Position numbers and translations under genes: made by a program. This document shows, in pieces, positions 11,822-21,669 of a DNA stretch of 64,000 bases. Position 1 is the stretch's first letter, and the number at the start of each line of letters is the position of its first letter. Origin of the DNA: Chaetoderma sp. LZ-2023a (taxonomy: Eukaryota; Mollusca; Caudofoveata; Chaetodermatida; Chaetodermatidae); NCBI GenBank assembly GCA_034401795.1, contig CM067360.1, forward strand, positions 125,698,883-125,762,882, given 5' to 3'. The notes beneath the pieces were generated by a model. It did not search any database. It saw nothing but the letters and a program-made list of their open reading frames with translations, and was not told the origin of the DNA.

Positions 11822-14500
11822 CTAGGTTAACCACTCCCACTCCTGCCTGTGGAAGGTCAATCGACCTCCCACGGGTCCACCTAGGGAAAGAGGTGGACAT
11901 AAGCAGTGCAAAAGTGGGACTGTCTCTGGGTCTAGTATTGCTTTGGGTCTTGTGGAAATCGGCCCATCAGGCACAATTACCATGACTAGATCCTCGCACA
12001 CCCCGGATCGCGCTGCCCGGTGTGCGGGCGGCTGCCTGCGCTTGAGGAGCCTGCGGCACCTCCCCACCACCGCAGGCCAGTGCTGGCGTGGCTGTGGCCT
12101 ACGCTGCGCAGGTGGCGGGCCTCTGACCTTACCAGTGACACCTCGGGCCTGCTGTGGACGATACACAGGGGGTGCTGCATGAAAGTGTTCCCTACAAAGC
12201 ACCTCGAATTGTTCACATAGTGCCCTCTGATTGTTGACTAGAGTGACTGTCTCCTGAAGGGCTCTACATTCCCCACCCCCAAAGAGACCAGGACCTGACA
12301 CAAGTGTCCGCAGCAGCCTGTTGTACAAATCCTGGGATGGACACAAATTACCCAGAGCAAATGTGCGTCTCGCCCTGACACTTCTAGTCACTGCCCTAGT
12401 CATGCAGTCAAGAGCCAGGTTAATACCATCCTGGATGGCTCTCTGAACTGAGACAGGGCCTGCTTTGTGTGATGCAGATGCTGTTACTACACCCTGTAAC
12501 AGCTGTGAGACATGCGAGAGTGCCGCTATGGACGCTCTCGAGCTCTCCTCTGGATGGCTGCGCTTGAGGAGCCTGCCACACCCCCCCCCCCAACCCCACC
12601 ACCACCCCACCCCCACTGTAGGCCGGTGCTGTGCCGGTGGCATGTCTCTGACCTTACCAGCGCCACCTCGGGCCTGCTGTGGACGATACACAGGGGGTGC
12701 TGCATGAAAGTGTTCCCTACGAAGCACCTCAAATTGTTCATGTAGCGCCCTCTGATTGTTGACTAGAGTGACTGTCTCCTGAAGGTGTCTACATCCCTCA
12801 CCCCCAAAGAGACCAGGACCTGATATAGGCGTCCGCAGCAGCCTGTTGTACATATCCTGGGATGGACACAAATTGTCTAGAGCAAATGTGCGTCTCGCCC
12901 TGACACTTCTAGTCACTGCCCTAGTCATGCAGTCAAGAGCCAGGTTAATACCATCCTGGATGGCTCTCTGAACTGAGACAGGGCTTGCTTGGCGCGAAGC
13001 AGACACTGTTACTACACCCTGTAACAGCTGTGAGACATGCAAGAGCGCCGCTATGGACGCTCTCCTCTGCATCGTGCAATGCGGTGTTTGCTGAGCGCAA
13101 AACAGGAGCCTGGCCACCTCTCCTCACCAAGCGCTGCGCGCTCAACAGTGTTTAGTTTTGGCACTGTACCATATGACTGGTATTGGTCAGCAACGATACG
13201 ACAATGCCTCGCCACCTCACGCGCGGGGGGGGGGTGGGCTTCGCAAACTGTCCATTAGGCTTAATGGACGTCTCTGCCGCCATGAAAATATCAACTATGT
13301 TCTGCTAAGGGCAGAGATGGCATAACGGTAACTGCCGGCTTTCCAGACAACCATGGGTGCTGGTCCCGCTGGCTTACCGACTGTTCCACACAGACCTTTG
13401 GCCTAATGCTTACCAGCCATTGGAACGCGTCAGACCAGTCCTCTTCTGTGGCCACCTGTGAGTGCTCGACAAGGCACGGGCCTTCGTCATCCTCTACAGC
13501 ACTCGCAGGTGTAAACGTGGCTGGAGCCGTGGATACTCCTGGCAGGCCGTGGAAAACATGCAGTCCCGAGAGAGCAGGCATGTCTTGTGCCATGGCCAGA
13601 ATGCCAGGAGCCGGCACCATGTAAGCGTGCGGGGCGTAATTCACTACACCATGGCCCAGACCAGCCGCTGTCATATCCTTGGCACGCCGAAGTATACGGA
13701 AATGGCGGTCATCCGCTCCAACCCGGACCACCCTTTGAGCCGTGAAGGCTACCCCTACAGGAGTAGTTCCATGGAAAAAATCAGCCGTGCTCCCCGCGAG
13801 GGGTGCATGATCCTCCGTTTCCGTGTCAACGGCTTCAACGGCTGAACCTAGCAGAAAATCCTCATCCTCCTGGCCATCATAAACTGCCTCTGGGCTAGCA
13901 AAGAGCGCTAACCCGGGCTGGCCAGGGAAGGTACCATAAGAGGTGGTACCTTTCGGGCGCGGACTCACCAGACACGAACCAGGCTCCAGCGACCCCGGCC
14001 CAAGATCAACCGCCGAGGCAAGCCTCCAGCCGGGATCATTTCAGCCTGCTCCCGGGTCCATTGGCAAGGCTGATTCCGAAACATTTTCGGACCACGGACC
14101 ACGACGGACACCAGACTAAGCAGCAGGGATTTTCTGCTCGGGGGCAGATAAAGAAGACAATAAAGTACTCGGCCCAGCGAGCATGCTGCGAAGCCGCTCT
14201 GATACCAAATCCTTTATTATCTTTTTCATCTCCCCCATCATTTCCAACCTGAAAGGCCTTTCTCTTACCCTTGCCACTTATACTCTTCTTCGCACACTTC
14301 TCCTCCTCCAACACCTTATCCTTCGCCTGTAACGACAAGAATTCAGAGAATAAGTCATTTACCCGCCCCCCCCCCCAACCACACTGTTACTGTTTACAGA
14401 CATCACATTTTAATAATGGACCGCACGGTGAACATTTTACACACAAGTGAGGAGAAAACTTGGGCTTGATAGAGCAGTTACAACCTACACAAGAAGGCTT
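11822..14500 (-). pseudogene. gag of DIRS C, second exon, with an in-frame internal duplication
   Basis: The exon begins at 14500 right after a polypyrimidine tract ending tttttcag. It opens with a cysteine-rich motif in the spacing of A's Gag (CVGC, HLCVKCSPCGP, CDVCK). The frame is then broken into three open stretches (14338-14036, 13968-13291, 13117-11822), showing frameshifts or stops between them. Within the last stretch a block of 525 bp (175 codons) is duplicated: RASIAALLHVSQLLQGVV from about 13056 recurs from about 12530 as RASIAALSHVSQLLQGVV. The C-terminal tail is arginine/proline-rich as in A. Confidence 0.8.
11975..13063 (-). repeat. 525-bp tandem duplication in gag of DIRS C
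   Basis: The marker gtaacagctgtgagacatgc is at 12496 and again at 13021, a period of 525 bp (175 codons). The second copy ends near 11975. The two units have diverged at scattered sites and in their arginine/glycine-rich ends, so the duplication is not an assembly stutter. Confidence 0.8.
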
Positions 14501-14634
14501 CTGAAAAAAGGGACAAGACAACGACAATGAGCTCTTTTATAATTAAATAAATTAAATAACTCATAAAGGAGAAAGAAATCACCTATAGGCCTAAACAGGA
14601 CGGTGAGAAAGATGAACAACCAGCCTCAAAGAGG

Positions 14635-14701
<67 letters not shown>

Positions 14702-14706
14702 TAGTA

Positions 14707-14745
<39 letters not shown>

Positions 14746-15328
14746 GTAGTAATAATAATAATAATAATGTTGATTATGATGTCATGATATCCATAAATAA
14801 AAACAGACAAACAACATCCAGGTGTAAGATGAATTGTATAAATACAAGAGCATACTAAACAGTAAATGATACAGATAAACAGTATGACTGAAAAAATATT
14901 GGCAGCAAATAATCACACATATTTTCAAATATTTTAGTGCCATAAAGCATAACTAGAGTAGCTGTGTCTTTAGCAAAAGCATACCAACATGTCCTGCTCT
15001 TGGAAGCTCCACCAGACAACCACTCCACATCACCACTCACTTATTTATTAAAGAGAAAGGTGAGACCAGAGGGCAGAATGTCAAGCTCTCTCTTATGGGA
15101 GCCTATATCATTCTGGGCAGTCTTTTTTCCTAACATTTATAGGGAAATAGTGGAGACAAACCTCTTTAGATGTGAACAAACCTCCTTACAGGAACCTGTG
15201 GACACAAGCATATAAAGAGATTAGCATTTTATGGCGCCAGCTAATAAAGTTACCCGTTTTCTGAGCGCCTATAACGTCTATACCACGTCACGGAAATAAG
15301 TGACACCGCACATAATTGTAGAGATCAC
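14501..15328 (-). other. Predicted gag intron of DIRS C
   Basis: The donor after the 17-codon first exon reads ttatcag|gtgatctc (at 15328). The acceptor reads cttgtcccttttttcag|aag (at 14501). Both are phase 0, so M..SYQ joins in frame to KPSCVGC. A conserved tgtccacaggt motif lies inside at 15195-15205. The intron also holds the (AAT)n tract. Confidence 0.65.
14637..14768. repeat. (AAT)n microsatellite
   Basis: About 44 aat/taa units, interrupted only by a few agt variants, lie inside the gag intron of DIRS C. A minus-strand ORF across it is pure Ile/Leu repeat and is an artefact. Confidence 0.95.
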
Positions 15329-15379
15329 CTGATAACTCGGTCCTGAAGTGGCCTCAGATGGAATATGATGATCAGACAT
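15329..15379 (-). CDS. gag first coding exon of DIRS C
   Basis: A 51-bp exon: ATG at 15379 followed by 16 codons, peptide MSDHHIPSEATSGPSYQ, ending CAG|GTGATC. Its length, phase and last Gln codon are identical in elements A, B and D although the peptide has diverged, which argues for a real translated exon. It lies about 80 bp inside the gag-side terminal repeat. Confidence 0.65.
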
Positions 15380-15461
15380 GATAAACAAGACTCTACAACT
15401 TTAGATAGAAAATTGAGCAAAAACTAAGCAAGTAGTAATAAAACACAAGCATGTGGTTCAG

Positions 15462-15649
15462 GCCAATAGTCAAGAGGCAGTGACAGTCTGCGCATGCGCG
15501 AGGTTGGGGCCGACATCTCACTGACTGTCACCTGTCTACCTGCCCAGTAAGGGCACCTATTTTTTTTAATCTGGGGTTATTGAGTGAAGGTCGATATTTA
15601 GGAAATGTCATAGAGTGTTAGGGAGGTAAGTATATCTCTAAAAGTGAAA
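15462..15649 (-). repeat. Gag-side inverted terminal repeat of DIRS C
   Basis: It runs from gccaatagtcaag to aaagtgaaa and is the reverse complement of the recombinase-side repeat type seen at 42606-42820. It contains the palindrome tgcgcatgcgc at 15489-15499 and the conserved ttagggaggtaagtat near the end. Confidence 0.85.
15489..15499. promoter_or_regulatory. NRF-1-like palindrome in DIRS C terminal repeat
   Basis: TGCGCATGCGC matches the known animal NRF-1 core (YGCGCATGCGCR). It sits upstream of the gag first exon and recurs in the terminal repeats of A, E and D. Confidence 0.45.
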
Positions 15650-15878
15650 TGTAAGTCGACCAGCAACGATGGTTCATGTTTGGCCATGTGCTAAGGATGG
15701 CAGAAGAGACACCAGCACAGAGCCTTGGAACTCGTCCTACTCAGAGCCAGCAAATATAAAGCCTACGAGATGACCTCAAGATAGCAGGACTCGGTACACT
15801 CGAGTCAAGAATGGACCTGAGGAAGCTAAGGATTTTGGCAGAGGACAAAACACAGCGGGCAAAAGCGAAGAAGGGCTG
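15650..15878 (+). pseudogene. LINE C-terminal fragment (3' part, beyond DIRS C)
   Basis: The frame reads QQRWFMFGHVLRMAEETPAQ, a hallmark near the end of many animal LINE polymerases (RW.GHVLRM...). It then meets a stop after SQQI and reaches TQRAKAKKG and a final stop. It continues the fragment at 6473-6872, from which it was separated by insertion of DIRS C. Confidence 0.8.
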
Positions 15879-16140
15879 ATTGCAGCTGTAGGATGTTTCT
15901 ACTATTACAGCCGCAAAATACAGTAAGCATACATCATACATTTATGATGGGTCAGTATTTTTTCTAAACAAAATCTTTGGCCTTTGGCACATGGATGAGT
16001 ATTGTTCAGAGAGCATTGTTGCGACTCGCACCAGTTCAGGTCTGTCTGCCTGCCTGCCTCTGAATGCTGCCTGTCTGCCTGTCAAATATTGTGTTTAAAA
16101 ACACAAAAGGTGAAAGTCACAACAATGGCTCGTCGTACTT

Positions 16141-16377
16141 GTTAAGCCTTTAATGGTAAAATTTGATCAAGAAAATCTAAATAATTGCTTCTTGAATATC
16201 CAGAGGAAACTATTTAAAAAAATTAAAACAGGAATGACTGGCTCAGATATTGAGCCAGCCATTCCAATGGTAAAATTTCAAAAAGTCTTCTCTTGGCCTG
16301 CAAATGGGCATTTCTCAAGATAAATTTTGAGGCTATTTCTGGCCGGTTTACCCATTAAATGCTTAAGTAGAAACTTA
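16141..16377. repeat. M1 MITE copy
   Basis: The left end ttaagcctttaatggtaaaa and the right end ggtttacccattaaatgcttaa are inverted. The centre is the palindrome tgactggctcagatattgag followed by ccagccattcc. It is about 237 bp and TTAA is present at both ends. Confidence 0.8.
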
Positions 16378-16799
16378 CATTAACGTGTACTGTCTGTCAT
16401 ATATCAGTTAAAAATAATAAAATTTTCAGATCTTCATTGGACAATACTGGTAAACAGCACAATATCAATTTGAATCTCACAATAGAGTCTAGTTGAAGTT
16501 CGATTTATATAATGGAGGGTTCCGATCTGCCTCTCAAATCTATGATGCTATGATCAAAATATGTCAATTGTTAGCTGACATAATCTTCAAATTAGGTATG
16601 TTTGACACAAAGTGGCAAAGGTCTGTCAAGAAACTGTCTCCATTGTATGTGAATTTACAATTTAATAATGCCATAGGTAACAATATCTCCCAGAGTCCGA
16701 GTCAAATTAGTTTCAGAACGCTCAACAGTTTATCTTTGAAATTAGGATTCTAAGAAATCAGGGTTCAAAGCATTAAATTGATTCAAATACACATATTAT

Positions 16800-16978
16800 A
16801 TAACCCTCAGCAGTCTGATGTCGTTTTGCCGTGTCAACAGCAAAGAAACGGATGTATATTTTTCAACAATTTTGGTGGACGATAGCAACATCTTGGCAAA
16901 TTTGTTGAAAAATGAACATCAGTTCATTTTTTAATTTAATTTGAAAATAAATTTTGACATCAGAGTAGTAAGGGTTAA
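16800..16978. repeat. M2 MITE copy
   Basis: The ends are taaccctcagcagtctgatgt and acatcagagtagtaagggttaa. It is related to the better-preserved copy at 63203-63409. The right TTAA is intact and the left is reduced to ataa. Confidence 0.7.
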
Positions 16979-17150
16979 AGTAGGCAAAGTTTAGCTATAA
17001 ATATGCTGGGCATAGCTAGAAACAGATCTCTGTATTGGATGACGGAGTACTATGGTGGATGATATTAACAGTACTAGTCAGTCTCCATGTAACGCTATCT
17101 GCCAGCAGGGTATTTGCTTTGTTGTTGCATTATAAGACGCTGTTAGTTAC

Positions 17151-17249
17151 CTTGTTCTGGTAGTTAAGCTGTACAAGTGAACTGCTGAGGTAACTGACCA
17201 CATCTGCATGTCCCTGTCTTGCTGCATAGTACAGAGCACTGTCACCATT
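17151..17249 (-). CDS. DAPK1-like: DAPK-like exon: third ankyrin unit
   Basis: A 99-bp, 33-codon exon bounded by attactgttccag| and aacaag|gtaact, phase 0 on both sides. It encodes one ankyrin repeat: NGDSALYYAARQGHADVV then SYLSSSLVQLNYQNK. By eye it aligns with the third ankyrin unit of vertebrate DAPK1 (NAVYWAARHGH...DVKDK). It follows the exon at 32335-32237 in the transcript, across a 15.0-kb intron filled by the nested DIRS elements. It is the last host exon recognised in the window; later ankyrin, ROC-like and death-domain exons must lie further left. Confidence 0.85.
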
Positions 17250-18398
17250 CTGGAACAGTAATGAATCAGATCAGCATTGATTCAGAATACAACCTTCATT
17301 CTAGCATCTCAGGAAAAGTGAGATCTAAGGCCCCATACTTGGCCAAAAGATGGGAATGTTAGACCAGCTCCCAGTTAAATCAGTTTCAGAATATTCAAAC
17401 TTGTTTTCTGTACAATGTCAAAAATGTGTTATATCTGATGTGTGTTTGAAATGGTGGCCTATTTTGGAGTTGAATAACCAAAAATTAGATGCGTGTCAAG
17501 CCTTTGGTGAAGTTTTGCAAAGCTTTAACATTCTAAGGGTTGGTATAAAATAAAATTCAAACCATGGGAAAATATAGAAAACAATTTGAACTTGATCTTT
17601 ATTATGATGCAAACTGAAGATAGTGATGGTATGGAACAAATTTGTACAGTTCTATTCAGATCAGATAACTTCAGATAAGCCCTTGATGAATTAAATATCC
17701 ACTGAAATACTTTAATATTGCCCAAGTTCTTGGTGCACATACCAGATGCCAGATACAGATACATCACACTGCAGAGGCCATTTGGATCACCACGTCGAGC
17801 CATCCTCAGCATCGCTAAGCGATCGAGAAAATATGGGGGACATTGGACCACCATTGGCCAAGCAATGTGGGGCATTTCAAAATCACAGATAACTATGACA
17901 CATGGTCCTATAATGACCACAGATAACATATACTGTACTTATCATCTTCTTGCTAGGAATTATTTACAGTTTGATATAAATTAACTATTCTCACTATTAG
18001 ATTGTTTTACCAGAAGATATTAATGTACCGTTTAATAAATAAAACATACTACACTTTAAATTTTATTGTTTCTGATTAGTCTTCAGTATTTAATGACTAA
18101 CCTTTCAATGGTCAAGAAAACCAAAATATTTTGGTTAATGAATGATCATTTGCAAGCCAAAAGAAGGATATTTTTTAATATATACCACTGGAATGACAGA
18201 CTCAATTATCGAGCAAGTTATTTAAGTGGTAACGTTTTCAAAAATACTCTTCTCACTTGTCTGTAAATGGAGATTTTACAAGACTACTGTACAGGCAGGT
18301 GTTGACCATTAAATGGCCAATACAGTATTTCAGTGGCATTATCTATCAATAGAAATTCCCATTCAAGAAGCCACAAAATTTGTGCTAATCCTGCTAAT
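17250..18398. other. Intronic DNA, one MITE, no gene seen
   Basis: Apart from the M1 MITE at about 18097-18330 I recognise nothing. A minus-strand ORF (17929-17525) has no family resemblance that I can name. Confidence 0.5.
18097..18330. repeat. M1 MITE copy
   Basis: It starts taacctttcaatggtcaaga, has a central ccactggaatgaca/ctcaattatcgagc palindrome, and ends gttgaccattaaatggccaa. It is more diverged than the copy at 39213-39447. Confidence 0.7.
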
Positions 18399-18615
18399 TA
18401 AACGAAATCACGGATTTCTTTTTTCGCGAGAGAGTTGATACTTACCTCCCTAATACTCTTTGATATTGCTAAATATCGGCTTGCACTCAATAAACACTCA
18501 GAATAAAAACAGTTAGGTGCCCCTACTGGGCAGGGAGTGAGAGTGCTGTCCGGCGGATGCCAGCCCCACCACCGCGCATGCGCAGACTAGCACTTCCTCT
18601 GACTAATTTATTGGC
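18399..18615 (-). repeat. Recombinase-side terminal repeat of DIRS EB
   Basis: The outer about 27 bp (taaacgaaatcacggatttc and on) are unique to this side. From gatacttacctccctaatac inward to ttggc it is the reverse complement of the gag-side repeat. It contains gcgcatgcgca at 18574-18584. Confidence 0.85.
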
Positions 18616-18680
18616 TGACACACATGCAACTATTAAGAGCCTGAAGACCGAGCCTCTGCGGGGTGGAGAGGCCGGGTCCG

Positions 18681-18784
18681 TATTAGGGAGGTAAGTATCA
18701 ACTCTCTCGTGAAAAAAGAAATCTGTGATTTCGTTTATTTCACTTCAAGAGTATACTTACCTCCCTAATACTCTTTGATATTGC
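18681..18784 (-). repeat. Internal complementary region of DIRS EB
   Basis: Half 1 (18681-18737) is the complement of the left end 18399-18455. Half 2 (18738-18784) is the complement of the right end near 31885-31931. Confidence 0.8.
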
Positions 18785-18822
18785 CAGAATTCGTCAGGGA
18801 ATTCGGCGGGAGGGAGGCGAGG

Positions 18823-19575
18823 TCAAAAGTCCAGCTCTTCCCTATACGCTTTTCCGCGTTTAAGGCACTTAAACTCCTGAAACTGTGTCACTATGTCCCG
18901 GACACTGTGAGCCTTGGCCATGTCAACTTGCTTACCGGTGGCGGATATATGACAAAACTGAATACATTCTACAATCCACCTGGAAATGGTGTCCTTAGAC
19001 GCCCTGCCATGGGGTTCAATATATGACAACCATAACGCTGACTGGTCCGTCCGCCACTCCTGAGTACGTTGTTTGTACCGGATCAGCGCCCGGACGGGAC
19101 ACCATGCTTTAGAATTAGGATCATATCTAGTTAAAGCTGGCAAAAAAATAGGTTGACCTGGATATTTCAAAGACTGATTTTTAGCCAAGAAATTAATCCT
19201 AAGTAGAAGCTTAAGGCCTTCCCCTGTAACCACAAAACGGTCTTCCTCGGCTGATAAGGCATGAATTTCACTCCTACGCCTAGCCGAGGCCGCAGCAATT
19301 AAAAATACAGTTTTAAGAGTTAACATTTTCATAGAAATGGAACTAAGTGGTTCAAAAGGCTTATTACCTAGTACCTGAAGCACTAGAGATAAACTCCAAG
19401 ATGGAATCACCGGGGGATTCCTTGGTCTTAGATTGCCCATGCCTTTAATTAATACATTTAAGGTACTTACTTCATCACTTCCCCTATTAGCCAAGCAAGG
19501 GATAACTGTCATTAAAGCTGATTTATAACCAGCAATAGAGTTAGGCTTGAGGCTATAGGCATCATACAGGTGACT
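18823..19575 (-). pseudogene. Tyrosine recombinase of DIRS EB, C-terminal part (truncated)
   Basis: It encodes the recombinase from HLYDAYSLKPNSIAGY through the first arginine region (SARRRSEIHAL) to HSVRD. It then crosses a deletion junction at about 18890, where the sequence jumps to the 3' UTR, replacing the W and HYLRD boxes with unrelated residues. The N-terminal part of the same gene lies at 26652-26990, on the other side of element A. Confidence 0.85.
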
Positions 19576-19790
19576 AAACGAAATCTAGGATTTCTTTTTT
19601 CACGAGAGAGTTGATACTTACCTCCCTAATACTTTTGATATTGCTAAATATTGGCTTTCACTCAATAAACACTCAGATTTAAAACAGTTAGGTGCCCCTA
19701 CTGGGCAGGGAGTCAGAGCGTAGTCTGGCGGATGCCAGCCCCACCTCCGCGCATGCGCAGACTAGCACTTCCTCTGACTAGATTATTGGC
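19576..19790 (-). repeat. Recombinase-side terminal repeat of DIRS A
   Basis: The outer part (19576-19611) is unique to this side and holds aaatctaggatttctttttt. From 19612 to ttggc at 19790 it is the reverse complement of 26435-26637, about 180 bp with few differences. It contains gcgcatgcgca at 19749-19759. Confidence 0.9.
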
Positions 19791-19858
19791 TGACACACAT
19801 GCAACTATTAAGAGCCTGAAGACCGAGCCTCTGTGGGGTGGAGAGGCTGGGTCCGTAT

Positions 19859-19959
19859 CTAGGGAGGTAAGTATCAACTCTCTCGTGAAAAAAGAAATCG
19901 TAGATTTCGTTTATTTCACTTCAAGAGTATACTTACCTCCCTAATACTTTTGATATTGC
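19859..19959 (-). repeat. Internal complementary region of DIRS A
   Basis: Half 1 (19859-19913) is the complement of the left end 19576-19630, with about one internal mismatch. Half 2 (19914-19959) is a perfect complement of the right end 26606-26651. The two halves abut at gtttatttcac, giving the predicted circle junction gtgaaataaac. Confidence 0.9.
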
Positions 19960-20493
19960 CAGAATTCGGAAGTGAATCTGGCGGGAGGGAGGCGAGGTCA
20001 AAAGACCAGCTCATCCCTATACGCTTTTCTGCGTTTAAGGCACTTAAACTTCTGAAACTGTAAGAAAAAACAGTCAGGATTTGACTAACCATCGGATAAC
20101 ACCACCGATGTATGAGAGATGACCGAATGTCATATGCGCTCCCCCCCCCCTCCTTCCTGGGAGGAAGAGTCGACTGACCTCAATGTCCTATACGCTCTCT
20201 ACGTACAAGTGCCATGTACTACAGGACAGAGACGAAAAAGCTCCATTTTCGTAACTCTCAACAATGAACCACACAAATACACAAACCATCACCATATTAA
20301 TAACGGGTAATCGTGACAATACAATCAACAACGGACAACACATGAACAAGACTGACCTTGTTGAAAATGGCTGCTGACATCATCTTCCCATTGGTAAAGA
20401 CTGATGCAGGCCCAAAAAAGTGGGTGTTTCCATAAATTAATTGTGAAATATATAAGTAATGAGGAAAAACCTCCTCAAAAAATATAAACCGAT
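19960..20493 (-). other. 3' untranslated region of DIRS A
   Basis: It lies between the ICR and the recombinase stop codon. It is conserved with C and D in patches (aggtcaaaagaccagctcat; the poly-C before tccttcctggg) but has no ORF. A short tcccccccccc run is at 20140-20150. Confidence 0.6.
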
Positions 20494-21669
20494 TTATTTT
20501 TTCAAAACCGACAAGGCGAGAGGATTAGAGGTGTCACGGAGATAATGGTCTGTAAAACTTGACTCACAGTGCCACTGAGCCACCGACATAATATCATCCA
20601 CAGGGACCCCATTAAATAGGGCCGTGGATGTCACTACGCCGCGGACACTGTGAGCCTTGGCCACGTCAACCTGCTTCCCGGTGGCGGATCTATGGCAAAA
20701 CTGAATGCATTCCACAATCCACCTGGAAATGGTGTCCTTAGAAGCCCTCCCATGGGGCTCAATATATGACAACCATAACGCTGACTGATCGGTGCGCCAT
20801 GCCGCTGTACGTTGTTTGTACCGGCGCAGCGCCCGGACGGGACACCATGCTTTAGAATTAGGATCATATCTAGTTAAAGCAGGCAAAATAATAGGTTGAC
20901 CTGGATATTTCAACGACTGATTTTTAGCCAAGAAATTAATCCTAGGTAGCAGCTTAAGGCCTTCCCCTGAAACCACAAAACGGTCATCCTCGGCTGATAA
21001 GGCATGAATTTCACTCCTACGCCTAGCCGAGGCCGCAGCAATTAAAAACACAGTCTTCAGTGTTAATAGTTTCATAGAAATGGAACTAAGTGGTTCAAAA
21101 GGCTTATCACCTAGTACTTGAAGCACTAGCGATAAACTCCAAGACGGAATCACAGGTGGATTCCTTGGTCTTAGATTGCCCATGCCTTTAATTAATACAT
21201 TCAATGTATTTACTTCATCACTTCCCCTCTTAGCCAAGCAAGGAATAACAGACATTAATGCTGACTTATAACCAGCAATAGAGTTAGGCTTGAGGCTATA
21301 GGCATCATAGAGGTGACAGAGGAAATCAGCTACTACTTGAATAGATGAATCCATTGGATCAATACATCTTTTTGAGCACCATTCTGCAAATCTGTTGATT
21401 TTATAATTATATGCTCTGGAGGTTGACCCCCTCCTGGCTTTGGCCATAAACATGGCTGCTTGCTCAGAAAAGCCCTCCTTAATTCTAGATTCCTTGACAA
21501 CATCCACGCAGTCAATCTGAACATTGACGGATTGTTGTGAAGGGCCTTGCCCTGGAAGATAATATCGTCCATCAGAGGCAGAGGAACCGGATTGCAGACC
21601 AGAAGGTCCAGCAGATCCGTATACCATGATCGGCTTGGCCAATCCGGGGCGATCAGAAGCACTTGGCAT
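20494..21669 (-). CDS. Tyrosine recombinase (integrase) of DIRS A
   Basis: Predicted to integrate the circular DNA form of the retroelement by site-specific recombination. From the ATG at 21669 it is about 391 residues; the start is uncertain because the frame is open far upstream. The core-binding part carries STSRAYNYKINRFAEW and LYDAYSLKPNSIAGYKSAL. The catalytic set is present: Arg in SARRRSEIHAL (about residues 216-218), H340-x-x-R343 in AHSVRG, Trp366 in AQWH, and the nucleophile Tyr376 in DHYLRD. It ends ALSVLKK, then stop. It overlaps the end of the RT ORF by about 340 bp in another frame. Confidence 0.9.
   Translation of the reverse strand: MPSASDRPGLAKPIMVYGSAGPSGLQSGSSASDGRYYLPGQGPSQQSVNVQIDCVDVVKESRIKEGFSEQAAMFMAKARRGSTSRAYNYKINRFAEWCSKRCIDPMDSSIQVVADFLCHLYDAYSLKPNSIAGYKSALMSVIPCLAKRGSDEVNTLNVLIKGMGNLRPRNPPVIPSWSLSLVLQVLGDKPFEPLSSISMKLLTLKTVFLIAAASARRRSEIHALSAEDDRFVVSGEGLKLLPRINFLAKNQSLKYPGQPIILPALTRYDPNSKAWCPVRALRRYKQRTAAWRTDQSALWLSYIEPHGRASKDTISRWIVECIQFCHRSATGKQVDVAKAHSVRGVVTSTALFNGVPVDDIMSVAQWHCESSFTDHYLRDTSNPLALSVLKK

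Larger units (their letters stand above)
6873..15649 (-). mobile_element. DIRS retrotransposon C, decayed
   Basis: The element runs from ttaaacaaaatcacggattt at the recombinase side to aaagtgaaa at the gag side. In order from the right it has an inverted terminal repeat, a 51-bp first gag exon, a gag intron, broken gag with an internal duplication, broken RT-RNase H, broken tyrosine recombinase, an internal complementary region, and a left terminal repeat cut by a hAT-like insertion. It is closest to element D: both share the terminal variant ending in agatatactta and the repeat ggtgacagtcagcc. A, E and B form the other subfamily. Insertion was into a LINE remnant. A trinucleotide tgt is present at both junctions but could be chance. 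Confidence 0.9.
15879..17150. other. Intronic DNA with two MITEs, no gene seen
   Basis: It contains a short tctgcctg-rich stretch (16038-16082), an M1 MITE (16141-16377) and an M2 MITE (16800-16978). The 86-codon ORF at 16493-16753 shows nothing recognisable. Confidence 0.6.

Noticed and set aside
14583-14810. 75-codon minus-strand ORF rich in Ile, Thr and Leu
   Set aside because: It is the translation of an (AAT)n microsatellite.
17525-17984. ORFs on both strands around 17.7 kb
   Set aside because: No splice-bounded ankyrin or other motif; neither strand shows a family I can name.
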